A stretch of 64,000 bases of DNA, from contig JABCPU010000002.1 of the NCBI GenBank assembly GCA_016800925.1, positions 1 to 64,000 on the forward strand. The letters are read 5' to 3'. The stretch comes from Suillus spraguei. Its lineage: Eukaryota; Basidiomycota; Agaricomycetes; Boletales; Suillaceae. The notes below the pieces were generated by a model. It saw only the letters and a list, made by a program, of their open reading frames with translations. It ran no database searches and had not been told where the DNA came from. Position 1 is the stretch's first letter. Each line of letters begins with the position of its first letter. Both the position numbers and the translations under genes were made by a program. This document shows positions 1 through 12,400 of the stretch, piece after piece.

Positions 1-49
1 TCTATTTGATACACATCTACCTTGATACACCCATCTACATGATATCCAA

Positions 50-235
50 CTACCTCGGCCCATCCGTCTACCGGATATTCATGTACATCGGCCCACTCAT
101 CTACTCTACATATTCCTTGCATGGGCCCACCTGCTGTCATCAGGAATAATATTCCTCCCGGCCCATCCGTCATCAACGAGGATATTTCTACCATGGACCA
201 TGGTCCGCTGGCCCGTATCATACGGGATATTATGC
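50..235. repeat. Degenerate GGCCC-box repeats
   Basis: Five GGCCC boxes, near 57, 94, 125, 159 and 210, are each followed 15-30 bases later by a GGATATT/ATATTCC-like block. Spacing is about 32-50 bases, so this looks like a strongly diverged short tandem array. No reading frame crosses it convincingly. It could be low-complexity drift or the edge of a larger repeat lying left of the window. Confidence 0.35.
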
Positions 236-1745
236 ACATCCATTCACTCGTATAATACGGAGATAGTTCACTGTAATATGTGAGTAGCAAAGTCGAAAGT
301 TGCGCGGTACTTCGAGCAGTAAAGTTACCGGCAGTTGAATCAATGAGTGAGATTTGAATGGAGGAAAGTTCAAAGGCAAATAGATTGTGACTAGCGAGCG
401 TTCAGATACTAAGTCCAAGTGAAGGGATGTAACGGGAAGTAACGGTAATGGTATGTATGTTGAGTCTTTTTAACATATTCGAGCATGTACAAGATTATTA
501 GGTGAGTCCAGTAGCGAGAAAGAAAATAAACAGGGTATTAACTAAGAGGCGCACAGCATGTAGCAGCCCCTTGAGACGCAAGGTAAATCTTGCCGTAGAT
601 TTAGTAACAGCAGAAGCAAAGTAACTATGCACCAATGGATCTAGACGGATTTGGATGGGACATGAGGGCATCGGTGCGAGGATCTGGTAAGGGTTTGCAG
701 AAGAAGTATGGTTCTGCCTTAGTGGAGCGAAAAGGCTATATACTCGCTATAGGTGAATTCTTCAGTTGCCGCTGCAGACGGTAATGAGATGCTTGTCAAA
801 AATGGGGGTTTGACGGTCAGCATGACTTTGCTCACTACAGCGAGGCGGCTGCAGCATGAGGCAACATGTAATAGGGCTTGCCGTGGAATCAGTGATAACG
901 AACATAAAACAAGCTATGCACCAAATGGAGCTATGCGGACGTGGCAAGGACATGGGAGGACATTGGTTCGTGGAATGTGGTGTGGCAGTTGGTATGGTGT
1001 GCAGTAAGCATGGAATGCCGCCAGCAATGCTAAAGGAGTAAGACAGCCTTTGGACTGGTGGAGATTCCTATAGACGTGAGACGTGCACCAAAAGATAGGG
1101 TTTTAAGGCCAGTGCCAATATGTTCATTACACCGGTGAACAAATGAAAATGTCATAGTTGACTTTGTATTAGTAACAATCACAACAAGCAATGTAAATGT
1201 GGTGAAGGGTTTACTTGACCTTGTGAAGGACAGATGAATTTCCAAGTCAACTGTCTAAGATTCTGTGTCCTCTAGACACCATTTTATATACAAGTAAGTC
1301 AACAAACAAAATATGTGATACCAGCCAATAAAGTGAAATGGTGAATTCATAATTCTGGACACAAGCACAAGGGTTGCCACTCACATGAGCTCAATATCTT
1401 TGCCCAATGCTATGACAGGTAAATTGATGCCTGCTGTGATTAAATGCAATTAAAATATGACACTTGAAATCATAGATTGTCTAACTTGTAATGTCTGCTT
1501 ATCCCATTTACGATGCAGGTAAACCTTCAAAAACCAATAGTTAGAGCCGCCATATCAAATGAGTCACAGACATGCTGCTTGAGCATGAACTACAATTTGC
1601 TGAGGTCCAACATTCTTCCTTCCAAAATCAATCAGTAAATTTTTACTCCATGAGTACACTCGGTAGGTGAAGTAATTGCAATAGTGTTAGCACATCAAAA
1701 TATTTCTCAATCGGTAGGAGTGTTACAAAAAAGATTGCATGATTT
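236..1745. other. Gene-free AT-rich spacer
   Basis: No frame here reads like protein; the open frames are short, low in complexity and lack plausible splice signals that would join them. No RNA gene or inverted repeat was recognised. Confidence 0.5.
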
Positions 1746-1749
1746 GGAT

Positions 1750-2245
1750 ATATCATTCTGATCAACCTCACGATATGGGATATAGATCAGTATAAATGAG
1801 GATACTCAACCACATTGACACAAGTGCGCTCCTGTTCCTTGTTTGCTGCGATAGCGGTTTATCACAATTTTGTCATGAACCGTCAGAGGCATCTATAGAT
1901 GTCGACATGTGCTAATGCGACTATTTTTCAGAATGTCTTGAATAACCTCACAATATGGAATATAGATCAGTGTAAGTGAGGACACTCAACCACATTGACA
2001 CAAGTGCGCTCCCGTTCCTTACTCGCTGTGATGGGGGTATGTCATAATTTTTTCATGAATTGCCAAAGGCATATATAGATGTTGACGTGTAATAACGTAA
2101 TTGTGCTTCGGAATGTCTTGAATAATCTTGCCATATGGAATAAAGATGAACAGTGAGAAGGTTCAACCATGTCGAACGCGAGTGCGTTTCCGTTCCTTGC
2201 TCTCTGTTATGGCGGCGTGTCATAACTTTGTCATTAACTCCTCCT
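1750..2245. repeat. ~180 bp direct tandem repeat, about 2.7 copies
   Basis: Three head-to-tail copies are visible. The anchor TCAAC begins at 1806, 1986 and 2163, giving periods of 180 and 177 bases. Within each copy the order of landmarks is the same: an ATATGG(A/G)ATA block, the TCAACCACATTGACACAAG block (degenerate in copy 3), a GTTCCTT block, a TCATAA/TCACAA block, and in copies 1 and 2 a TATAGATGT(T/C)GAC block. Copies 1 and 2 are the most similar; copy 3 is more diverged and shorter. No coding frame is kept between copies, so this is a non-coding repeat. It could be the remains of an LTR or of a local duplication. Confidence 0.8.
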
Positions 2246-3215
2246 TCTTCTCTACATGAGTACACATACATGGCTATGTGTTATCGAGTCAAATTTTTCG
2301 TAATATACATGATCATGTTTAGCAGAAGCAGAATTACATCATCCTATAGTTGTCACGGCTACAATATCAAGGACTCATGGGTTCACTGATGGCGGCGCCC
2401 GCATGAGCACAAAATCATTTTAGCTGGCGCCGCATCAGCAAAACCACACGTTCCTTTTTTAGTTTTGCGCCACTGAATCGCAGTTAATCACAGCTGTGTG
2501 CAATATGACTCGAAGACGCGACAAGTGGTGAAAATGAAGTTGCCCTCAACTCGCGCAAAGCCAAAAAGGTATGTTCGAGTCATTCTAAGCGCCATTAACA
2601 TGCAGTAAGTGGTACAACTCAACTAGGAATCATGGAGAAATTTTAAAGATATGATGGTCGACGTATTTGTTAACATAGTAAGCCCGAAAAGCATCATAGG
2701 AAGTACGAATTGACGTTCTGGCGTGGCCTTGTGCAACTTATCTTCAAATTTTGACCGGTTGCCACCGAAGACTGTATTTCGTAGGTAGCACATCACTCGA
2801 GCACACGCGGGCTTATAGTAATGACTCATTCTGATTGACGTGAAGTAACGGCGGGCGAAGATTTCGTGTCGTTTGCGTCTCACAGAACCCTTCCCTTGGG
2901 AGTCGGGGACGGCCGCAATGTGGATAACTGCTCTCTTCAGCAACGGTTGCTACACTAACCTGGGCAATGACATTTTGCCGAGGCGTATTCATGGATGGCA
3001 TCTCTACGGAAATGAACCCGAGGTAAGTCGATCAACCTTTGCACCATTGGTAAAAAAGCGAATTGTAAATTCCTGCCACCTGCCAGCATCAAAAGCAAAA
3101 AGTTGAATCCTTGCACTTGCGATGACTCGGATTGCAACTACCTCATCATTGCTTTTTCGAGGGGTGACATTTCATACGTGGCTGAGGTGCTCAACATTGT
3201 CATCGCGTTCGCTGG
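2246..3215. other. Spacer upstream of the protease
   Basis: Overlapping open frames exist on both strands around 2623-3137, but none shows recognisable domains, splice signals or a hydrophobic leader. Nothing is called. Confidence 0.45.
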
Positions 3216-3218
3216 CGG

Positions 3219-3225
3219 TATATAA
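3219..3225 (+). promoter_or_regulatory. Possible TATA box of the aspartic protease gene
   Basis: TATATAA lies 37 bases before the ATG chosen for the protease. The spacing would leave a very short 5' leader, so this is only a candidate. Confidence 0.3.
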
Positions 3226-3261
3226 TGGACTACTGAGTATGATATTACTTTCCAGTGAGTC

Positions 3262-4781
3262 ATGTCCCTCGCTACATCCTTGTCGGTACTTTCCCTGGCT
3301 TTGTCAATCACGGGATCGCCCCTTGAAGTTCGCAATTCCTCTATCACCCTCCCCCTTACCAGGAGGCTAAACTTCTCCAATGGCACTATCAACTCCTTGC
3401 AGCACGATAAAGCTCGTGTGGCGGCCTTGAGGGGCTACAACACACATGACCGACGTGCTTATATCGTTCCTTTGACAAGCAGTTTTTTGGATTACACCGT
3501 AAGCGTTGGCATTGGCAGCCCCCCCAAAACCTGTCAGTTCAACACTGAGAAAACATGCGTCTGCTAATGCATTATTGAAGACAACTTGGTTGTCGACGTC
3601 GGCAGCTCGAATACATGGGTTGGCGCATCCATTAGATACACGAAAACCGGCACCAGCTTCGACACTGGACGGCGTGTAGAGGTAAACTATGGTTCTGATT
3701 CTATTAACACCGAGTCCTCCTTTGTTGGTATGACATACAACAACACCATAAGTTGAAAACTTAAATACCTACAATTATCTATAGGAATGATCTACCGCGA
3801 TACCATCACTGTTACTGGTGGGCTCACCGTCACCAATTTCCAAATCGGCGTTGCTTCTACTTCGTCGGGCTTCGATCCATTTGAAGACGGTATCCTTGGC
3901 CTCGGGCCTGAAGACTTGACGCGCAAAACTATGCCAGATGACCTGGATGGCACGATCCCGACTTTCACTGACTGCCTGTATGACCAAGGCAAGATTGATC
4001 AGCGTGTTGTTGGTATCTTTTTCCAGCCCGTCACTATGGAACCAGACAGCCGTTCCGGAGAGCTCACCTTTGGTGGAATTGACTATACCAAATTCATGGA
4101 TGACATTGCCTACACGTAAGCTACCTCAACTCCTAGATCAATCCAGACTGATGGTAATTGTTTTTTTCAGTCCTATCACCGCCATGCCACCCTCATCGCG
4201 CTATTGGGGTATCAATCAGAGGATCACCTACGGCGCCACGACAATCTTGGGCGCCACTGCTGCTGGTGTCGTTGATACTGGCAGCACCTATATTTGGATT
4301 GCCTCCGGTGTGTATTCAGAGTTTTGGGGTACAACGTGCAATAATTGTCTAATCAACGTTCGATAGATGCCTATGACAAATATAAGGCTGCAACCGGCGG
4401 TACTTTGGATCGGCAGACTGGTCTTCTCACTATTACCTCTGACCAGTACAACTTGGCCCTACAGAACTTGGACTTCCATATTGACGGCGTACGTCAATTC
4501 TATCAGCTCTCTCACCCCTTGTTCACCATTTTGCACAGAAAATCTTCAGTCTCACGCCTAACGCACAAATCTGGCCTCGTTCTCTCAACCTCAAGCTTGA
4601 AGGCCTTGCTGATCCCCATGCCATATATCTCATCGTTACCAACATCGGCAAGCACTCTGGCGCAGGGCTTGACTTTATAATTGGCTACCCATTTATCCAG
4701 CGCTTCTACACTGTGTTGGATGGCTCCCGCTCCCGCGTTGGTTTTGCCAAAACCCAGTTCACTGATGCCACCACCAACTAA
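3262..4781 (+). CDS. Secreted A1 (pepsin-like) aspartic protease with DVG active-site motif
   Basis: Six exons join to a 416-residue preproprotease; introns are 3533-3580, 3728-3784, 4116-4170, 4308-4366 and 4489-4538, and the exon total is an exact multiple of three. Residues 1-18 form a hydrophobic signal peptide, followed by a propeptide. The first lobe has the conserved run SPPKTYNLVVDVGSSNTWVG: the aspartate is residue 96, but the next residue is Val where the family has Thr or Ser. The second lobe has the normal VVDTGSTYIW, aspartate 285. The flap region (MIYRDTITV) and the C-terminal FIIGYPFIQRFYTVLD motif are present. The first intron is 48 bases and removes an in-frame TAA at 3565, so the gene is intact and only looks broken when unspliced. 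It is probably an extracellular or vacuolar protease. The DVG site may lower or abolish activity. Confidence 0.88.
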
Positions 4782-5004
4782 TATGAAATTACCAAAGTAT
4801 ACAAAGGATCGTTTTTCAGATGCAAAGCAGCGTACAGATTCGTAAGGACTCGCTATGGAGGTCTTATTCCTTGGTTGGGTTTTTGTATAACTAGATTATA
4901 GCAATAAAAACAATCCGCACGCCTTCGCACAATTCCGTTTATCCTGTTTTGGTTTATAGTAATGGAGTGTATACTGTATTTTCCGTCTTTCTTTTCTAAT
5001 TCAT

Positions 5005-5471
5005 TCCTAAAGGGATGCTCAATTCTAAAAAGTTCAGTTCGTTTCGTCTCCGAATACAGGAACAACGCCAGTTGTTACGGTATTCCTGGGGCCAGAGGCC
5101 GGCCGTCACTTTATACCAGTAAGTGTTCGCATAGTTTTCTCCATGTCGCTGTTGCTGATGCGAGTGTGTTACTACAGGTGGTCTGACTCCCCTTGCATCA
5201 CTTTCTGATATGTGACTGTGTGGCATATTGTGTTGTTGATGCTCAACTTGATTCTGGGACCAGCAGGGAATGTGTTGTCTGTCACTGTCAGCATGGTAGT
5301 TCATTGCCGACTCTGAGAATGTTAACCAGTATGTTTGACCAGGAGACAGGTCTCTGTCCGGCCTTTTTCCGGCCTCGGAACTAATTTACGGAGCCGAAAT
5401 GAGACTGTTTACTACATCAATAACGTCAAATGAAACGAACTGACATTTTAGAATTGAGCATCCCTTGGAAA
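5005..5471. mobile_element. ~465 bp non-autonomous element with ~37 bp terminal inverted repeats
   Basis: The left arm at 5010-5045 begins AAGGGATGCTCAATTCTAAA and continues to TCAGTTCGTTTC. The right arm at 5431-5466 is its reverse complement with one small indel and one or two mismatches. The interior carries no protein-like frame. Size, arm length and lack of coding match a MITE or a solo foldback element. Target-site duplications are not obvious. It lies between the protease and the MFS relic. Confidence 0.75.
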
Positions 5472-5669
5472 ATGCCCGAATATCGCGACGGTTCCCCACT
5501 CTGGGGAGCGCTTTGTATAGTTATCCGTATTCGAATGAAATATTATTATCTGAATGTAATCACGGTGAACATGCCGTCAGCCCCGTGATGAGGAACATTG
5601 ATATTTTATTATTAGTTACCACTCAATACCTAGCTTACAGCAAAAAAATGGAGGAAGGGGTAAACCAGA

Positions 5670-6168
5670 TATGCGCGTACCTGCTCTGACATTTGGGTCG
5701 CTGTTTGTCCCAGTGGGACTGCTGTGAGATTGACGCCCTTGTTCCTACTCCCGTGTATTAGCTGGTATGGCTCGAGACCCATTATTAGTAGCTCTATTTT
5801 TGGATTCGGAATATTGGTTTGTGTGGTTTGCCTCCATGCTTTAGTACTATTTCATGTTTGACCTCTTTAAAGCCTCCCTATTCAATTATATCTTGTGGAT
5901 ACATTTACACATGCTGCAAGTGCTACTGCAACCGCTTCTATCATCCCCCTGATATCGTTTGTGTTCACTGAATACGTCGTATCAGACCTTCCGTTCATTT
6001 CTTGGGTTCGCATTCCCTTTGTTTGGACAACAGATGTTTGCGACAATTGGGTATGGGGGAGGTAATACGCTGCTTGCAGGTTTTGTGATCATTCTTAGTG
6101 TACCCTTGCCTGTGTGGATATATTTCGCTGGCGAACGTATCCGCGCAAAGAGTTTCTTGGCCCGTTAA
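5670..6168 (+). pseudogene. Decayed C-terminal part of an MFS transporter
   Basis: The last 45 or so codons (about 5979-6168) read FRSFLGFAFPLFG, then QQMFATIGYGGGNTLLAG and a final transmembrane segment ending VPLPVWIYFAGERIRAKS; this is the usual end of fungal drug/polyamine-type MFS proteins. Just upstream, in another frame, is YLVDTFTHAASATATAS, the preceding conserved MFS block. Further up, WYGSRPIISSSIFGFG and RVPALTFGSLFVPVGL resemble earlier helices in yet other frames. The frame changes cannot be bridged by introns of normal size, and stops fall between the pieces. I read it as a dead gene whose 5' half is lost. Confidence 0.6.
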
Positions 6169-6466
6169 TTTACTTGTCCCTCCCGCATTGTCGTGATCAT
6201 GAAAGTATGATGCCAATTTTAAATCCTTTCAGAGGCTTTCAGAGGCTCATCGAATAACATCGTCCTGCTATGCTGTAACGTCTTTGTCGTGCAGAATCAG
6301 TCCTACGCAGATTTACCTGTAAGTATTAGTCACAGTCATGCTAGTGTGTTTGTTTTTAGCCGGTGAAAGACGTTTGTACACTTCATAATATTACATCAGC
6401 TGTCCTTGAGTTGTCATTCCCGGTGACTTCGACGCGTTATACTGACGACTTTATGATCTCTGACAT

Positions 6467-9400
6467 ATGGATAAACCAAATACGCTCCCATCGACCACCA
6501 ATGCTCCCCCGTCGTCGCCGTCAAAGCAACGGGATGCTTTCGCGTACCAGACTCGTCTACTCCAGCGTACTACTTCTCGTTCATCAACAAACTCTCTCTC
6601 GCGAAATTCTTCCATCTCATCCCGCCCAACATCCCTCGTGAGCCCAACTACAACTGGCTCTAGTCCTTCCGTGGTCCCCGCTACTAGACGATGGACACCT
6701 TCACATCGACCGGGTACCAGTCTTGACACTGTACGCGACAAGTGGGAAGAGCGCGCACGCGCAGAGGCTGTACTTGACGAACGCAGGTCGGTCAGTCCAA
6801 CAAAGCAAACCGAGATTACACCCAGTCGTTCTAGCCTGGGTCGCAGTGATAGTTTATCTACTATGTCTAGTTCATCTTCATTCACAGATTCCAGTTTGCA
6901 ACGCAATCCAGCTTTTATCAAACGCCATACTTTCTCTGCTTCTCTTCCACCACACATAGTAGCAACTCCCTTGTCCCCGAACACCACTGGAATATCTGTC
7001 GAAAATCCTGACTCGCCTACCAACTCATTTTCTACCCCGATTCCTCATCGTATACGCCTTCCAACTACAGCATCTCTTCATTCTTCATCATTATCCGATA
7101 TCAAGGAACTTGCTGATCATCATATACTTGCATCCATATCCCTTGATTCCCCCTCCCCACCAACGCAGGAACCAAATACCATAGACAGCAACACCTTGGT
7201 TTTTGCTGCCCATGATCCGGTATCACGGATAGCTGACCCATTCACCTCAACGGTGACCAACACTCCGTCCAGTCCCTCAAAGCCTTTATTCACACCTGCA
7301 ACACCTACAACCGCCCGCCGCCGTCCTACGTCTTTCTATGGTGCACAATCTTCATCATTTCCCTTCCCAGAAAAGGAACCCTTACCAGGTCGCGTCTCTG
7401 CAAGCCAGGATCTTACCGACCATACCTTGCGTCTTCCAAGTCGTGTTTCACGAGTGTCCGACCATAATCTCCCAGATCTCACATCCAAGTTGCCAGACCT
7501 TTCCTCCAGGATATCTGCATATACATCTCGATTTGATTCTCGTTCTTCCGATTCTACATGCCGTTCCGCTGAGAATATCTCCTTGACTGTCCCTCCAGTC
7601 GTGGACCGCACTTCCCGTGCCCCCGATATTACCACTCGGGTTGTGGAATACACTTTGCGTCTTAACTCTTCTGAATGCCCGTCTCCCTCTCCTACGCATA
7701 CACCTACGTCCTCATTTGCATCCACTCAGAATTCCTTTACATCCACATCTTCTTCGACTCCTCCATTCACGCCTAGTTCTTCCACCTCATCGATCCCAGC
7801 AACCTCCTCTTCTGTGATGTCACCCACCCCGTACCGCTCCTCATACACGTCAAACAGGAAGTCATCAACATATGGACAAATTGCTGGGCACAAGCTGGGA
7901 CGCCATCTTCCCCGCATCGCGAGCGGGGATGCTGGTGATGAATGGGTTGATGAGCAGAAGCCCAATCCCCCACCACAACCTGAGCATATTCCTGTTCCTG
8001 TGGACGATTCACAGGTAGTGTCGCGACGAGTACGTCGTAATTCCAGGTATGAGCCTCCAGCGTCACCTATCACAGATGAACTTGTAGCAGGGATGACAAA
8101 CGCCTCCGATGTTACTGGGATTCCGGGGCGATTACGTCTCTCGCGGGATCAAACAGCAAGCCCGACTGCACCGACAACTCTCCCTTCCTCTCGCTTGACG
8201 AGGGGTCTATGGGCCGATGTGCAGAGACATTTACTGCAGGCATATGAATATCTGTGCCATGTAGGAGAGGCGCAGCAATGGATCGAGGGTTGCCTTGGGG
8301 AAGAGCTAGGCTTTGGGGTGGTGGAGATGGAGGAAGGAATGAGAAATGGTGTTGTGCTAGCGCGGCTTGTCAGGGTTTTCAAGGGAGAAGGAGGGTTCAG
8401 AATTTACGAGGTGCGCTGGCATTCCAAGATCGTGTGATCGAACCCCGGCACCCATCCGATTATTTACAGGCCCGAAAGTTAAATTTTCGCCACTCGGATA
8501 ATATCAACCATTTCTTTGTTTTTGTTAGGGAAGTCGGATTGCCCGAGGTATGTCGCCATGCCTCTACATCTATGACGGGTAACAATTTGTATAAGGGATT
8601 CATATTTGAATTGACCGATCTATATGAGAAGAAAAACTTTCCCAAGGTCGTTTACTGCATACACGCTCTGAGGTGAGTACCTCCTGATCGGCAAACGTTC
8701 AAATCCGCTAATACCTCATAGTCATCTCCTCGCCCGCCGTGGTCTCGCCGAATGTATCGGAGATCTTCTCGGCCAACTTCAATTTTCCGATGACCAGTTG
8801 CAGAAGACGCAGAAAGGTCTCACTGACGCAGGTATTCCGATGCCTAACTTCGGCAATGTTGGGAAGGAGCTAGCAAAGGAAATTAACGAGGAGCCTGATC
8901 CACCACCGCCCGAGCCAGAGGAAAGCGAGGAGGAACGTACGTCAGACTTTGTTTGCTTTTCCAATATCTATCTATAAGCTGAATTTCACTTATAGGGCGC
9001 GATCGTCTGCTCTCGGAGAATGAGGATTCGATACGTTCGGTCCAATGTCTAGCTCGTGGCTTTTTGGTCCGCAAAGCACAAGCGACACAACGCGTCCGTT
9101 TACGTCTAACCGAGCGACACGTTCCCCGTCTGCAAGCACATCTCCGTGGTGCTCTCGCCCGACGTACCGTTTCCGTCTCCCGTCAGCAAACGCGTGATAT
9201 GCTGCCCTGGGCTATCCGTTTACAGGCTGCTGTGCGTGGCGTACTTGTCCGTCGGCACTGGAGAGCACACATCGTTCGCATCAAAGCAGTCTCTCAATAC
9301 ATAGTCAAGACCCAGACCCAGATTCGTGGCGTTCTCGTACGTCGGCGATTCGAGAAGTTGAAAGCAGCCTTGAGAAGTGCTCGTGCGATCGTGGTGAAGA

Positions 9401-12400
9401 TGCAGTCAACTGCACGTGCCAAAATCGTGAAGCGGAACCACAGCGAAGTGGCGAAGACGTTCGCTCGTGCGGAAGTAGCATTGTCCGTAGTGAATGTCCA
9501 AGCTACTGCCCGTGGCTTCCTTCTCCGACGGGCGCTTGCAGGAAAGCTCAGAAAACTGGATACAGAGGAGGATACCATTGTGGATCTGCAGGCACAGTGC
9601 CGCGGTGTTCTTGTGCGGAGACGCATACGGACACAACTCGCCAAGCTGGATGATGTGTCTGCAACTGTCGTGCGCATACAGGCAGCCGTGCGGACGTATC
9701 TCGCACGCAAACGTCTTCTTCAGCTCATCCGAGGTTTACGGCACGCGACTCCCATGCTTATCGGTCTGCAAGCGCGTGCACGCGCGAGCCTAGCTAGACA
9801 ACAGCACCGTAATATTGCAAAGGCTCTCTGCGAGCTAAAGGTCGTAGCGAGTGTTGGAGGATTTCAGGCTCTTGCGCGAGCTGCGATTATGCGGAACCGC
9901 CACCGTGAGCAGCAGAAAGAACTGGAGTTTGTTGCTCCGGATGTGAACGGGTTTCAGGCGGTGGTGCGGGGGTACCTTGTCAGGAGAGACTATCATGCAT
10001 GGCGAGACCATCTGCGGCGGAGTCGGCCTGCAGCGACGATGTTGCAGGCTTTGTTCCGTGGAGTGCTCCAACGGAGGAAATTCCATCAGAAGATTCAGTA
10101 TTATCGCACAAATCTTGATAAAGTTGTCAAGATACAGTCGCTCTTTAGGGCGAAGGAGACTAGGGAGCAGTACAGGCAACTCACGCTAGGCAAAAATGTC
10201 ACCGTCGGAACCATCAAGAACTTCGTCCATTTGTTGGACGATTCGGAGTCGGATTTCCAGGATGAGATCAAGGTGGAGCGACTGAGAAAGCGCGTGGTGG
10301 AAGGTATTCGTGAAAACCAGGCTCTGGAGAGCGATGTTAGTGATCTCGACGTGAAAATTGCGCTTGTCGTGCAGAATGTGAAGTCGTTCGAGGAGCTCGT
10401 CAAGGCGCGGAAAAAGTACGGCGCGGACAGTGCTGCTGCTCATGCTGCTAGGGCGTCTATCCTTGCTGCACATGGAGACCCCTTTGCCGGACCGAACACT
10501 CTTGACCATGCAGCGAAGAAGAAGCTTGAACTGTACCAGCAGCTATTCTATCTCTTGCAGACGAGAGCAGAGTATTTAGGTGGACTCTTCGTTCAGCTTT
10601 CTGATGAGACAGCGGAGAAGCACAGGCGGTTGACGGAGCGGGTCGTGCTCACGTTGTTTGGGTATGGCCAGGACCGAAGGGAGGATTATCTCTTCTTGAA
10701 GTTATTCCAGGTGCGCCTCACGCAGTTTGTGGCTTCCAGTTATCGATACAGCTATTTTAGCTTTCGATCCGCGAGGAAATCCTGGCTGCGCCGTCGATTT
10801 CGGATGTCGTACATGGACACCCGATGTATATTAACATAGCAGTGCAGTACGTCCGCCCACGACAGGTCACGTACATCCGTGAAACGCTGCAGGGGATTAT
10901 TCGCGAGCTCCTGGAGGCAGTTGATCTTGACCTGGAACCTGATCCTACGGTGGTAAGTATTCTTGTGCTTCTTGTGCAACGACGTTTCACCTTGTCTAGA
11001 TCCACCGATCACGAATAAATGTGGAGGAAATGCGATCTGGAATTGCAAGCACGAAGCCTAAAGATGTTCCATTTTACGAGGCTTTGAAGGATCCTGATAC
11101 TAGGGCTGAGTACATCAGACGCACGTGTTTATTTCTTCCTGAAGTGTTAGTGCTTATTATGATACATTCACAGATCTCCAGAAACTTCAATGGTGGACTG
11201 AGGCCTTTGCCACGTCCATATTTGAGTCGACTCGCAGGATGCCCTATAGCGTGCGATTTATGGCACGCGAGACGTTTCTTCAGTTGAAGGAAAAGTTTCC
11301 TGGAGCGTCTGATGAAGTGTATGCAGCCTGCATTGGCAGGTTGGTATATTACCGGTATTTGAACCCTGCCATTTTGTATGTTTTCGTCTTCGGTCTCTCA
11401 TAACAGACAGACGCTCATCACCCAGATTTGCAGGTCGCCTGAAAATTTTGATATGGTCGCATCAGTAGATATTGCAACCAGGAAGAATCTCGCGCAGATA
11501 TCCAAGGTCTTGACGCAGGTTGCATCAGGCTCTGAGTTCAATGACGATCAGCCTAATTATGTACCTATTAATGAGTGCGTGCACACGTTGATAATGCAAA
11601 TGACCAATTGGCTAGTGCGAAGTGAGTTATTCTCTTATTATGTTGAGCGTGTCTGGTATTCACCCCCTTTGATAACCAGCGGTCGCGGATGTCCCCGATG
11701 CTGAAAGTCATTACCATGCCCATGAGTTCTTAGATGCTACAGTACAACCAAAGCCTATTTACATCTCTCCGAACGAGGTGTACGGTATGCATGTCTTGCT
11801 TTCGCAATATCAAGATAAACTGGTAGGTGCATTCAATCAGAAAGAATGCTTTGAGGCTGAAGAATATACTGCAAGTCTCCTGATCGACATGATGCCTTGC
11901 GTGTTATTCTGCACGAGCTGGATGGTGTACCTCATCTCGATAACGATGAGCTCAAAGATGCCAGAGATCGTGCGGTTACTCTAGAGCTGACAAACAGGTT
12001 TGCTCATGTTCGAGGTAAGCTTGGAATACTCGACATTGACGACGCTTGTTGACGAGAGCACAGATCCACAAGCTGACGAGAAAGCGCTCTGGGTACAAGC
12101 AAAGCGTGGTGTGCTTGCAATCTTACGCGTCCAACCTGCACAAGATCTCGTTGAATCTTTGATGTGTCCTGTGAGCGATGACGATGAGTTTCGCTGGGAG
12201 AACATTTTGGCTGAAATGGATAACGGCCCAATACAACGACGCATGCCTTCGACTTCCGCAGGCGAGTCTGCATATAGACTAGAAGATATCCGATCGTGAG
12301 TTACAACAAGAAGTAAGGGAAACATTGCTTAACTAAAATTTCATGAAAGGTTGTCCTTCAAAGAAGTCAAAGCTCATGCCATTTTCTTCCTTCTTGAACT

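Noticed and set aside
3541..3570. Aspartic protease as a pseudogene because of the in-frame TAA
   Set aside because: A 48-base GT-AG intron removes the stop and restores the exact family motif, and total exon length is a multiple of three.
6451..7023. 190-codon open frame on the minus strand opposite the IQGAP N-terminus
   Set aside because: It is the complement of a low-complexity Ser/Thr-rich coding exon, with no domain and no conservation-like pattern.
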